Source of the DNA: Candidatus Aenigmatarchaeota archaeon
GTDB lineage: Archaea; Aenigmatarchaeota; Aenigmatarchaeia; CG10238-14
Direction of reading: 5' to 3'
Length of the DNA stretch: 64,000 bases
Assembly: GCA_017610225.1 (NCBI GenBank)
Contig: JAFCCM010000002.1
Span: 12,009 to 76,008 of the forward strand
Every line of letters starts with the position of its first letter. Within the stretch, counting starts at the first letter, position 1. A model generated the notes under the pieces. The model was not told the DNA's origin. It worked only from the letters and a program-made list of their open reading frames with translations, and searched no databases. Position numbers and translations under genes: made by a program. This document shows positions 17,734 through 25,981 of this stretch, one piece after another.

Positions 17734-17780
17734 ATATGAAGAAACCAGAAGGTTAGGGGTTCAAATCCATTAGACCCCAT
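17734..17780 (+). repeat. tRNA-Trp 3'-half repeat including intron end (scar 4)
   Basis: 47 nt matching 14975-15021 with three mismatches (44/47). It includes ATATGAAGAA, the last bases of the tRNA intron, so the copy derives from the gene DNA and not from mature tRNA. GATGA also precedes TATGAAG in both, with an 8-nt indel. No 5' half is present, so it cannot encode a tRNA. It ends the HEPN/MNT segment. Confidence 0.85.
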
Positions 17781-17786
17781 TAGTTG

Positions 17787-18164
17787 CTATTTTTTTCGAT
17801 TTTTCCTATGAAATCCCCATTCAATATCTTCTTTTATTGATTTGGTTATTTTATTGAGTTGTTCGTCCCTATCTCTTTCCCAATCTTTTTCATCCAGAAT
17901 GTCAGCCCAGCCAAAAACATTAAATTGGGAAGTGAATTCAACCTCTTCAAAATCAAAATTCTTGGTTAATTCTTCGATCACATCAATTAATATACTCTGG
18001 AAAGTTATTGTTTCTCCCTTCTTGACTTTTTGTTTTTTCGACACATCGATAGTCGCTTTAATCACAATATCTTCAAATTCTTTTTTATTAAATTCTTTCT
18101 TATGATAAAGTTGTACATGATCACTTTCTTCATATGTATGATAACCGACATCGTAGATATACAT
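17787..18164 (-). CDS. Uncharacterised protein (125 aa) paired with AAA ATPase
   Basis: Begins MYIYDVGYHTYEESDHVQLY and contains KKEFEDIVIKATIDVSKKQK and FNVFGWADILDEKDWERDRD. The pattern is a mixed alpha/beta protein I have seen only as an uncharacterised family. It follows the AAA ATPase gene by 10 bp on the same strand, within one repeat-bounded segment, so it probably acts with it. Function unknown. Confidence 0.65.
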   Translation of the reverse strand: MYIYDVGYHTYEESDHVQLYHKKEFNKKEFEDIVIKATIDVSKKQKVKKGETITFQSILIDVIEELTKNFDFEEVEFTSQFNVFGWADILDEKDWERDRDEQLNKITKSIKEDIEWGFHRKNRKK

Positions 18165-18174
18165 AAACCATCAC

Positions 18175-19467
18175 CTATTCTAGCAACCATTTCCATAAAG
18201 GAATATATTTTATTTTCTTCTTTTCTATCATTTCTTCTCCTTCATGATCCCAAGTTATTATGAGGAAATTATTGCATTTTAGTATTTTACTGGCTTTCAC
18301 CAAAGATTTGATTTCTCTTTCCTTCGTGTTATAATCATCTATAGCATAACAAACCTGTGTCAACTGGGTAATTTTCCCACCTTTCTTCAAAACAAAATCA
18401 ACTTCGCTATTATTAAAATTAAAATAGAACAAAGAATCATTTATTATAGAACCTCTTCTCAACAACTCTAAGAATACCAAATTTTCCATTAATCTTCCTT
18501 TGGTAGCATTTCCACCTATCAGCATCAAGCCATTGTCGACAAAATATATTTTTGGGCTAGTCTGTTCTATTTCTTTGTAAGATTTTGAATATTTCCTCAA
18601 TGGATACACGATAAAAGAATCTGAGAAGTATTCCAAGTATTTGTAAATAGTGTTTTTGCTGATTTTCATCCCAAGCGATTTCAGATAATTGTAGAATTTG
18701 TGAGGAGAAAAGAATAGGGAAGAAATTAGCGATTTAAGCAGTAACCTTAAAACTTTGGTATTTTTCACGCCATATCTTTCTACAATATCCCTATAGATCG
18801 TGACATCCAATATTTCTCTTAGTATTTTTTCTCTTTCCTTTTCAAGAAATATTACCTCTGGATAGCTTCCTATCAAATATTTTTCGAGTAAATTAAGTAG
18901 TTTAGCTTTTTTTAAAGAGGAAAGGTGTTCCTCTATTTCAAAACCTTTGACTTCTAAAAATTCTTTAAAACTAAAGGGATAAACTTGATAAGACAGAGTT
19001 CTACCCCTTAGAGCAGTAGCTATCTCTTTTGAGAGGAGTTTTGAAGATGAACCACTGATGAATGTCTGGACTTTTTCGCTGTCCATGATTCTTCTCACGA
19101 ATTTCTCCCATTCTGGAATATTTTGGATTTCGTCAAAAAATAAATAGACTTTCTTTTCTTTGTTTTGTGGGTAAATTTCATAGAAAATTTCGACTATATT
19201 TTTTAGGTCCGAAACGTCACAGCCAATGAGCATATCACTTTCAAAATTAATGTATAATATTCTCTCTTTCTCTATTTTTTTCTCTAAGAGGTTTTTTATT
19301 ACTTGGAACATGGAAAATGTTTTACCAGTACGCCTTGCTCCGATTATAGAAATGACACGATTTATTGGAATATCTACCTCTATTTTAACATCCCTTTTTA
19401 CTAATTTGGGTAATTGGAATTCTTGAAAATCCTTTATCAATCTTATCCAAGTTTCTCGTTTTATCAT
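18175..19467 (-). CDS. AAA ATPase with C-terminal DUF4143
   Basis: 430 residues. Walker A GARRTGKT (43-50), Walker B VYLFFDEIQ (107-115), sensor-type FISGSSSKLLSKE, then the DUF4143 half (YPFSFKEFLEVKGFEIEE; SEVDFVLKKGGKITQLTQVC, a PD-(D/E)xK-like strand pattern). This family is abundant in archaea and bacteria, often in mobile or defence settings, with unknown targets. It is predicted to be transcribed leaderless from the palindromic TATA region at 19484-19502. Confidence 0.85.
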   Translation of the reverse strand: MIKRETWIRLIKDFQEFQLPKLVKRDVKIEVDIPINRVISIIGARRTGKTFSMFQVIKNLLEKKIEKERILYINFESDMLIGCDVSDLKNIVEIFYEIYPQNKEKKVYLFFDEIQNIPEWEKFVRRIMDSEKVQTFISGSSSKLLSKEIATALRGRTLSYQVYPFSFKEFLEVKGFEIEEHLSSLKKAKLLNLLEKYLIGSYPEVIFLEKEREKILREILDVTIYRDIVERYGVKNTKVLRLLLKSLISSLFFSPHKFYNYLKSLGMKISKNTIYKYLEYFSDSFIVYPLRKYSKSYKEIEQTSPKIYFVDNGLMLIGGNATKGRLMENLVFLELLRRGSIINDSLFYFNFNNSEVDFVLKKGGKITQLTQVCYAIDDYNTKEREIKSLVKASKILKCNNFLIITWDHEGEEMIEKKKIKYIPLWKWLLE

Positions 19468-19483
19468 GGTATTATTTACAGGG

Positions 19484-19502
19484 AAACTAATTTAAATAGT
19501 TT
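19484..19502 (-). promoter_or_regulatory. Palindromic promoter of the AAA ATPase gene
   Basis: AAACTA-ATTTAAA-TAGTTT is an inverted repeat whose centre is the TATA box of the minus-strand gene starting at 19467, about 25 bp away. Such a site could be an operator overlapping TBP binding. The AAACTA half-site recalls the palindrome at 7538-7557, but the link is unproven. Confidence 0.45.
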
Positions 19503-19540
19503 ACCTCTACAGGAGACTAGTTCCAAGATTGTGTATAGGA

Positions 19541-19576
19541 ACCAGAAGGTTGAAGGTTCAAATCCCTCAGATCCCA
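19541..19576 (+). repeat. tRNA-Trp 3'-half repeat (scar 5)
   Basis: 36 nt matching 14985-15020 with three mismatches (33/36). Just upstream, TTCCAAGATTGTGTATAGGAA loosely matches the tRNA anticodon loop and the first part of the intron, suggesting a larger original copy with an internal deletion. No acceptor 5' strand or D arm remains. It ends the AAA/DUF4143 segment. Confidence 0.8.
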
Positions 19577-19713
19577 ACCAAAAGTTTAACTTTGAGTACC
19601 ATAGATTTTAAAAAGAATTGAATCAACTAGAATCAAATGAACTTTCGTTGCCTCTTTTGATGAATAGAAAACAACCTTTTTAAAAGAATAAAAACAATTA
19701 ATTTTTGATAATC

Positions 19714-21039
19714 TTGAGTTTCTTGGAAAGACTATTTGGAAAGAAAGAAAAGACAGTAAAAGAGAAGAAAGAAGAGATAGTAGAACAAATTTTTAGTAAT
19801 CAAGTTTTTAGCATTGAAGATACAGAAAATTTTCTATCAACAAATTTTAATGAAAGTTTCCAAATCTTCAAGAAAGATGCAAACAAAATATACGAAGAAA
19901 TGCAACCTATCGCAACCAACATACAGAAAAGTTTGAAAGATCTTGTAAAATCTGAGTTCAAGGATCAAGTGGATCATCAACTACTCCAAAACGTCATCGC
20001 TCACAGAAAAAGCTTTGCCCACAAAATGAAAATCATGACAGAAAAAATAAAAAAACCAATGGGGTTAGACCTTGATTCAATTCTAAAATTCAACAAATCT
20101 ATTTCTTCGGCTATATCTGAAGCTAGCATAAAAACAGTAAAAGACTATCATTTCTTGAAGATATTGTTTGAGAAAGAAGCTCAAAAAACATTTAAAGATT
20201 TTAAGATTCTTAGCAAAACATCAAATAATTTTGAAAACTTAGTAAACAGCAATAAAAAGAACTTACTTTCTATTAGAAATGCTCAGAGTAAATTACAGTT
20301 GATAAAAGAAGAAATAAAAAACCTCAGTCAAATCGAAAAAGACCTGAAAAATCTTAACATCAAGTTTTCTAATCTAAAGTCCAAACATGATAGTTTAAAA
20401 AAAGATCTGGAAAAATTCAAGAATGGCAAAGAATGGATTCATTTCAACGAACTTTTAGAAAAAAAGAAAATCACAGAAGAGGAAATATCTGGTTTGAAAT
20501 CACAGATACTCCAAGATACATCCCGAATCAATAAACTATTAAGAAAGTTCAAAAACTTGGTGGATAGGGGAGTTGTAAAAATCAAGAGTGAAAAAAACCT
20601 GAAAAAATACGTCGACTCTACTCTTGATACACTGATTGAAGAAAAAAATCCCAAGACGATAAGATCAATCTTGGAAATGGTTCAAAAAAATATCTCTGAA
20701 GGGAACATCAATCTAAAAAACAAGAAAAAAACTATAGTTGAAATAAAACAGATATTAGATAACAATTTGTTTGAAGATTTTCTGAAAAAATATCTGTTGC
20801 TGACAAAAGATTTAGAAAAACTTAGAGAAAATACATCTACACATACGACACTAACCACAAAAAACAAGATAGAAAATCAAATCGAGCATGTAGAAAAAGA
20901 CATTGAAACAACAAGATTGGAAATGGAAAAAGTCAAAAAACAGACAGAAAAAATGAAAAGCTCTATCAAAGAAAGAAAAATTATCTTGGAAAAAACACTG
21001 GGTCTTCTGGCTAAGAGAAAAATCAGTATAAGTATTTAA
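19714..21039 (+). CDS. Long cytoplasmic coiled-coil protein
   Basis: About 441 residues, Lys/Glu-rich and almost wholly helical: NLSQIEKDLKNLNIKFSNLK and HVEKDIETTRLEMEKVKKQT show heptad-like spacing. No membrane segment, no Walker motif. Start is uncertain: the frame opens at TTG 19705, and TTG 19714 gives the more natural SFLERLFGKKEKTVKEK. A TTTTTAAAAGA box at about 19676 suits either. Possibly an SMC-like arm or scaffold; function unknown. Confidence 0.65.
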   Translation: MSFLERLFGKKEKTVKEKKEEIVEQIFSNQVFSIEDTENFLSTNFNESFQIFKKDANKIYEEMQPIATNIQKSLKDLVKSEFKDQVDHQLLQNVIAHRKSFAHKMKIMTEKIKKPMGLDLDSILKFNKSISSAISEASIKTVKDYHFLKILFEKEAQKTFKDFKILSKTSNNFENLVNSNKKNLLSIRNAQSKLQLIKEEIKNLSQIEKDLKNLNIKFSNLKSKHDSLKKDLEKFKNGKEWIHFNELLEKKKITEEEISGLKSQILQDTSRINKLLRKFKNLVDRGVVKIKSEKNLKKYVDSTLDTLIEEKNPKTIRSILEMVQKNISEGNINLKNKKKTIVEIKQILDNNLFEDFLKKYLLLTKDLEKLRENTSTHTTLTTKNKIENQIEHVEKDIETTRLEMEKVKKQTEKMKSSIKERKIILEKTLGLLAKRKISISI

Positions 21040-21088
21040 ATTTCCTACAAAAGACATGAATATATCTCGGATCAAATAGGTTTTTATC

Positions 21089-21238
21089 CTATTTCTTTAG
21101 AGCCCGTTCTTCTAATACTTCACCACAACCTTTACAAATTTTTTTCCAAATCCACTTACCATTCTTCATTTCCGTGGAAGATATATACTTAGTGCTCCTA
21201 CAAATTTTACACCTTTCAGATTTTTCATCCATTACCAT
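21089..21238 (-). CDS. Small zinc-ribbon protein (49 aa)
   Basis: Short frame with two CxxC pairs: DEKSERCKICRSTKYISS and WKKICKGCGEVLEERALKK. The spacing (about 26 residues between pairs) fits a single zinc ribbon. Start may be 21238 or 21232 (both ATG). No clear SD. Located in the last repeat-bounded segment; possible nucleic-acid-binding protein. Confidence 0.55.
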   Translation of the reverse strand: MVMDEKSERCKICRSTKYISSTEMKNGKWIWKKICKGCGEVLEERALKK

Positions 21239-21322
21239 CAACTCTTTTCTGTTAGATAAAATGATTCCTTGTTTTTACTTTTATTGTCTTAGACAACCCT
21301 TTCTTATTCTTAGAATAGTAAT

Positions 21323-21466
21323 TTAACTGACGACAAATACCTTATTTCCCAAAAACATCTTTTCACGTTTATTTTTTGTCCTTGAAACAACAGATTTAGA
21401 GTACTTTGACTTCAATCCCTCAAACTCCTCTTTCGTGACATGTCGAATTGTCTTTCTTTTTACCAT
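21323..21466 (-). CDS. Small basic protein (47 aa), unknown
   Basis: The frame encodes VKRKTIRHVTKEEFEGLKSK followed by YSKSVVSRTKNKREKMFLG and NKVFVVS. It is strongly basic, with mixed helix and strand, resembling antitoxin-like or nucleic-acid-binding small proteins, but no family is recognised. Supported only by its clean ATG-to-stop frame and composition. Confidence 0.45.
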   Translation of the reverse strand: MVKRKTIRHVTKEEFEGLKSKYSKSVVSRTKNKREKMFLGNKVFVVS

Positions 21467-21596
21467 TTAATCATTTAATTTATTGGATTATAGAAATAAA
21501 AACAAATGACGATTGAAATATGAAACGTTTTCAATTTCTATTTCAATCTTTAACCCAAATTGTGATTATATCAGAAGAAACTTTAACTTTTGACTA

Positions 21597-21618
21597 AAAT
21601 CCCTCAGACCACATTTAA
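21597..21618 (+). repeat. tRNA-Trp 3'-end repeat (scar 6)
   Basis: AAATCCCTCAGACC-A-CATTTAA matches 15004-15025 at 20 of 22 positions. It is the last recognisable copy. Beyond it the sequence returns to ordinary chromosomal genes, starting with the polyprenol-kinase-like gene. The rest of 21467-21696 shows no gene. Confidence 0.65.
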
Positions 21619-21696
21619 TTAAGTATTTATCCTTTAGAAAAAAATGAGAACAATATACATCAGTTATTTAATCAAAAATTTAGAACTTGAATAGAG

Positions 21697-22317
21697 ATGA
21701 TTAGAATGTTAAGTAAAACCGCAATAATTAATGACATTGGAAGAAAAATAATCCATATATTTACGGGAGTAACATTGCTGGTTTTGATTTATTTTGACAT
21801 AATTGGTTTATACTTTCTCACGTTTATCTCAATCATAAGCATTATTCTCTCGTTAATTTATAAAAAACACAAAATACCGCTTCTAACTATATTCATTGAA
21901 AATTTTGATGAAAAAAATGGGGAGAACTTCCCCGGAAAAGGTTTCATATTTTTCTTTCTTGGGGTTTTATTATCAGTAATTTTGTTTTCAAAAACAATTG
22001 CTTTAGCATCAATATCTGTACTCACAATAGGAGATCCTTTGTCTTATATTATAGGAAAGTATATTGGAAAAATAAAAATACCATGGAATAAGAAAAAAAA
22101 TATTGAAGGTCCTCTAATAGGAGCTTGTTTGAGTACTGTGATTATATACCTTTTATACTCTTTTGGGGTGATTCATATAAACAAATATTTCTTAGCATTT
22201 GGTGCCGCGTTTGTAGCAATCTTGGTTGATCTAAGAATCGGAGATTGGGAAATTGATGATAATCTAACTATACCTTTGATTTCGGGTTTTATTTTTAGTT
22301 TCATTGCTGCAATTTAA
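21697..22317 (+). CDS. CTP-dependent polyprenol/phytol (dolichol) kinase-like membrane protein
   Basis: 206 residues, about six membrane segments. The signature LTIGDPLSYIIGKYIGKIKI and KKKNIEGPLIGACLSTVI matches the SEC59/VTE5/DGK1 family, which phosphorylates polyprenols, phytol or diacylglycerol with CTP. ILVDLRIGDWEIDDNLTIPL near the C-terminus is also typical. In an archaeon the substrate is probably an isoprenoid alcohol. Start may be ATG 21709. Confidence 0.8.
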   Translation: MIRMLSKTAIINDIGRKIIHIFTGVTLLVLIYFDIIGLYFLTFISIISIILSLIYKKHKIPLLTIFIENFDEKNGENFPGKGFIFFFLGVLLSVILFSKTIALASISVLTIGDPLSYIIGKYIGKIKIPWNKKKNIEGPLIGACLSTVIIYLLYSFGVIHINKYFLAFGAAFVAILVDLRIGDWEIDDNLTIPLISGFIFSFIAAI

Positions 22318-22331
22318 TCTATTGTTAAAAT

Positions 22332-22967
22332 CTATTTCAACCTCACAAAAACATAATTACCAAGACTAGTTTGATTTAATTTACCACCATTAATCTTTTG
22401 AAAAAGAGTCATTTCTTGATGGTTATTAGCATTAACTGGGGCAACTATTCTACCACCAAGTTTAACCTGATCAACAACTAGTTCAGGGACACTATCACAA
22501 GCAGCATTGATAAGAACACAATCATAAAGAGCATTGGTAGGATAACCTTTCTTGCCATCGCCACAAACAAGTTTAATGTTTTTTAAGTCAGTCTTAGCAA
22601 TATTTTTTCTAGCAAATTCAATTAATTTATTCTCAAGATCTATCCCAGTAACTTTTCCTTTTTTCCCAACTATTTCAGCAAGAAGACAAGTAGTCCAACC
22701 AGTGCCAGAACCAATGTCAAGAACATCATCACCTAATCCAGGACTTAATGCTTCAAGCATGGTTGCAACAGTATAAGGTTGTGAAATGGTTTGATCACCT
22801 AGACTGGGGAGAGCAATATCACTGTAAGCATGAGGTAAATATTTCTCTGGAATAAAAAGATGACGTGGTATTTTAATAAAAGCTTGAATAATTCTTGGCG
22901 TTTTCAAAATCCCTAAAGCAACTAGAGATTCGATTAATGCTTTATTTTCTTCATCAAAATTAACCAT
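22332..22967 (-). CDS. pcm: Protein-L-isoaspartate O-methyltransferase
   Basis: 211 residues. FIPEKYLPHAYSDIALPSLG and QTISQPYTVATMLEAL are the PCMT substrate/SAM entry motifs. VLDIGSGTGWTTCLLAEIVG is motif I and YDCVLINAACDSVPELVVDQ the post-motif region. Repairs isoaspartyl residues in damaged proteins using SAM. The last C-terminal residues KLNQTSLGNYVFVRLK fit the family length. Confidence 0.92.
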   Translation of the reverse strand: MVNFDEENKALIESLVALGILKTPRIIQAFIKIPRHLFIPEKYLPHAYSDIALPSLGDQTISQPYTVATMLEALSPGLGDDVLDIGSGTGWTTCLLAEIVGKKGKVTGIDLENKLIEFARKNIAKTDLKNIKLVCGDGKKGYPTNALYDCVLINAACDSVPELVVDQVKLGGRIVAPVNANNHQEMTLFQKINGGKLNQTSLGNYVFVRLK

Positions 22968-23015
22968 AATTAATATTAAATTTCTAAAAATAAAAGAAAA
23001 AAAGAAAAAGGTTGT

Positions 23016-23390
23016 TTATTTTGCTAAAACAATGTCCATTGTAGAAACGTTTATCTTTTTTCCATCTTCTACTTCTCTTTGTTCTGTACTTATGGCGATG
23101 TTTTTTACTTTGACATCAGTCATAAATTTATTCCTGACAACTTCTGCTACATCAACAGCTCTAGAAATTGATCTTCCCCTAGATTTGATGTGAACTTCTT
23201 TAGTTCCCCCAGAAAATTGGGTTATTGTAGCAAGGACATAACTCATTGTTGGTTTCTTTCCAACAAAAACTTCGTTGTCTTTTGCGTTTGTTCTCCTTTC
23301 TGGTCTTCTTGTTTCAGTTCTTCTTGTTTCAGGTCTTTTTGTTTCAGTTTTTTTTACTTGAGTTTTCTTTACAGTTTTCTTTTCTGCCAA
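23016..23390 (-). CDS. albA: Alba DNA/RNA-binding protein with long basic N-terminal tail
   Basis: 124 residues. Residues about 38-124 are a complete Alba domain: [39 protein letters not shown] and [11 protein letters not shown]. The first 37 residues are a repetitive Lys/Arg/Thr tail ([19 protein letters not shown]), absent from typical Alba (about 90 residues). Start is TTG with GAGGTGA immediately upstream. Chromatin and RNA-binding protein; the tail resembles a histone-like tail. Confidence 0.9.
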   Translation of the reverse strand: MAEKKTVKKTQVKKTETKRPETRRTETRRPERRTNAKDNEVFVGKKPTMSYVLATITQFSGGTKEVHIKSRGRSISRAVDVAEVVRNKFMTDVKVKNIAISTEQREVEDGKKINVSTMDIVLAK

Positions 23391-23470
23391 TTACTTCACC
23401 TCTCGTTTTGAGCATGATTATTACTAGTTCTCTTAATTGTTATTAATGGATAAATTTAAATGCTTTTATT

Positions 23471-24562
23471 TTAGGATAAATATGGATGTACTCTATCTAT
23501 TATGTCACCAACCTTGTTTGACCAATTAGGATCAGTTGCATACCCACCTTCCTGTAAACATTGAATAAATTTCTTTGCATCATCTTTCAGACAATCTTTG
23601 TAACGCGAAGAAGTTGTTACCTTATTAGTAAAATCATTGACTGAATCACATTTAGTTGAGTAACTTTTAAAATCAGCAGTAATTGCACAATAATAAAGAT
23701 CACCACAATCATTTCCTTCTTCGTCAGGAAATTTAACTATACTACAAAAATCAATATCAAATGTTCCTTCACTATAACACTCCCAAGTTCCCCAAGAACA
23801 ACCACTTCCTTTAATTGAGTAAATATTATTAGATTGTTTCCCAACAGGATTACCTAAACTTACAAGACATTCGCCTTTTTGAAGGGTAGTTCCTTTCCAC
23901 CCACCTTCATTGATCGGTATTGCATAGAAAACGGTTATTGGTATACCTGAAGTTGCCGAAGCAGAAGATATACAACTTGATAACCCAATTAAAGGAGATT
24001 CACCTCCAGACATTGAATAAAGGAAATCATCTATTTTTTTACTATCCGGTGTTGGTCCAGGTGATGGTGGTTGTGGTGGTATTATAATATCGCCTTCAAA
24101 ATTAACTGACAATAGACCTACATTAATCTCCCCTGATGGATATTTTATTGATACAGGTAATTCGAATGCTGGTTTGAATTCATTACCTATAATCCATTCC
24201 TTATCTGCTTCCAAATCTGTAACATTGATCGAATAATCCACTGAGTATGATATTTCTTGTTTTAATGAATTTACTAAGGAAGGATCTGACAATAAAAGAT
24301 CAAGTTTTTCTGCGTCTAAAACTCCTCTGTAAATTCCAATATCATCAGAGTAATCAAACTCAGTTGAACAGGCAATCTTATCTGAAGATAATAAAACATT
24401 TGTCAAAATCATTTTTCTTCTTACAATTTCATTTTCTTCGACTATTATTCTTACACGTTGTGATCTCGTAATAAAAAAGAACACTAGCAAGCCAACTAAA
24501 CCAATTGCCACTAGACCTATTAACATTTGTGAAAGACTTGATGCTTGTGCTTTAGTTTTCAT
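23471..24562 (-). CDS. Pilin-like protein with C-terminal glucosaminidase (FlgJ-like) domain
   Basis: 363 residues from the ATG at 24562 (a longer frame adds 29 residues with no support). N-terminus MKTKAQASSLSQMLIGLVAI resembles a prepilin: short basic leader, A-Q, then a hydrophobic helix. The middle ends in a Pro-rich hinge (PPQPPSPGPTP). The C-terminal about 170 residues resemble mannosyl-glycoprotein endo-beta-N-acetylglucosaminidases: AIPINEGGWKGTTL (candidate catalytic Glu), YSIKGSGCSWGTWECYSEGT, ADFKSYSTKCDSVNDFTNKV and CLQEGGYATDPNWSNKVGDI. Six or more cysteines suggest disulfides. Substrate inferred as peptidoglycan-like glycan. Confidence 0.75.
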   Translation of the reverse strand: MKTKAQASSLSQMLIGLVAIGLVGLLVFFFITRSQRVRIIVEENEIVRRKMILTNVLLSSDKIACSTEFDYSDDIGIYRGVLDAEKLDLLLSDPSLVNSLKQEISYSVDYSINVTDLEADKEWIIGNEFKPAFELPVSIKYPSGEINVGLLSVNFEGDIIIPPQPPSPGPTPDSKKIDDFLYSMSGGESPLIGLSSCISSASATSGIPITVFYAIPINEGGWKGTTLQKGECLVSLGNPVGKQSNNIYSIKGSGCSWGTWECYSEGTFDIDFCSIVKFPDEEGNDCGDLYYCAITADFKSYSTKCDSVNDFTNKVTTSSRYKDCLKDDAKKFIQCLQEGGYATDPNWSNKVGDIIDRVHPYLS

Positions 24563-24593
24563 ATTATTCAACCTAAACAATTTAATCAATAAT

Positions 24594-25901
24594 TTATGTA
24601 TATCCCCCACTATCACGAATATAAGTTGTAAGAGGACCCGAAACTCCATCGCTTCCAGTTAGTTCTGGATATATTTCGAACGAATCCCAACCCATAATAG
24701 CATAATGGTATATAGCAGCACCTATTACATAATTATCTTTTTGTAATTCAGAATCATACCATTTGAGTTGATTTAAAAAATCATCAGAACTTGTCTTGGA
24801 TTTCCACCCACAATCTTCTGTCCCACAAGTATCAATACCAGTCTCTGTAATAACAAGTGGAAGTGTTAAACCATATTGGTCATATACTTTTCTATGTCTA
24901 AGACTTAACCATTCAGAGTCAGATTGCATGGAAGGATTACCATACTCATGTAAAGCCAAATAGTGACCATTATTAGAAGCATAACTCAAAGCTCCCATAA
25001 AATATTCCCATAATTCAATTTCTGGATTTCCAACAGCAAAATTTCCTATACATGCTTTTTGACCAATATTTTCAAGTTTTTTCATTCTTTTTATTTCAAA
25101 CCTTGAATACCATTGCATTCCAGCAGCATCAGTAAGAATCGGTTCATTATAACCTTCCCAACAATCAAAACCAGGATTACCTGATATTAGTCCTTGATAC
25201 TTATCAAACCACTCTTCAGCTTTTTGTTCTGGGTTACCAATAGGATTGAGTTGATCGCCATCAAATTTTCTACCAATGATAAAAGTGTTGGGTGAAATTT
25301 GTTTTATTTCCTGAGCCATATCATAACTTTCCATTAATTTTACAATAATGGGTTTTGCTTCTCTTATAAAATCCATTATATGACTTTCTCTGAATTGTGT
25401 TTGAATTCCAAGTTTACTTTTACCAATTGGCGGTATATACGGTGGACTTGGACCAGGTCCTGGGGGTTCAGGTGGTGCATCAGGACAATCTCCAGATATA
25501 CACATATTATTAACATAATAACTAACTAACCCATCTTTGATTCTCTTTTCAATTGTAAAGCGAGAGTTAGTTGGTATAGTTCCTCTTGTATCTATGAGAA
25601 TTGGTGCAGAACTCTGCTGTATTTCACCATTATGTTCCCTAGAAACGTAAATAGTCCTACCACTAAATCTAACAGAATAGTCACTAGAAGGAAATTCATA
25701 ATCTATCCTTATATTACCCGTAGATGCAACAGATGTTGAAATCAGACTTGCCAAATCTTTTGAGACAATTTCTGGATAATTAGAAACAAATGATTCAATG
25801 GTTTTGGTGATAAATGGAAGAATTACTGGTATCAAGGCTACTATAACGACTATCATCCCAATTATTGTTAATATTTCTGTCACTGCCATTTGACCTTTCA
25901 T
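24594..25901 (-). CDS. Pilin-like protein with TIM-barrel glycosidase-like domain
   Basis: 435 residues. N-terminus MKGQMAVTEILTIIGMIVVI is prepilin-like (KGQ followed by a hydrophobic helix). Residues about 30-130 are beta-rich, followed by a Pro/Gly hinge (PPEPPGPGPSPPYIPP). The C-terminal about 280 residues look like a clan-A glycosidase: FDCWEGYNEPILTDAAG (candidate acid/base Glu), YLALHEYGNPSMQ and LPLVITETGIDTCG (candidate nucleophile Glu). Same layout as the upstream-encoded glucosaminidase pilin. The barrel is related in motif to 878-3220. Substrate unknown. Confidence 0.75.
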   Translation of the reverse strand: MKGQMAVTEILTIIGMIVVIVALIPVILPFITKTIESFVSNYPEIVSKDLASLISTSVASTGNIRIDYEFPSSDYSVRFSGRTIYVSREHNGEIQQSSAPILIDTRGTIPTNSRFTIEKRIKDGLVSYYVNNMCISGDCPDAPPEPPGPGPSPPYIPPIGKSKLGIQTQFRESHIMDFIREAKPIIVKLMESYDMAQEIKQISPNTFIIGRKFDGDQLNPIGNPEQKAEEWFDKYQGLISGNPGFDCWEGYNEPILTDAAGMQWYSRFEIKRMKKLENIGQKACIGNFAVGNPEIELWEYFMGALSYASNNGHYLALHEYGNPSMQSDSEWLSLRHRKVYDQYGLTLPLVITETGIDTCGTEDCGWKSKTSSDDFLNQLKWYDSELQKDNYVIGAAIYHYAIMGWDSFEIYPELTGSDGVSGPLTTYIRDSGGYT

Positions 25902-25981
25902 AACAATAAAATAGTTTTTTGATTAAATTAATTTAACAAAAAGAATATTTGTTCTAATGGTAATAGATATTATAGATAAAA

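Noticed and set aside
14908..21618. Scars 17734-17780 and 19541-19576 as functional tRNA genes
   Set aside because: No acceptor 5' strand and no D arm precede them, so a cloverleaf cannot form.
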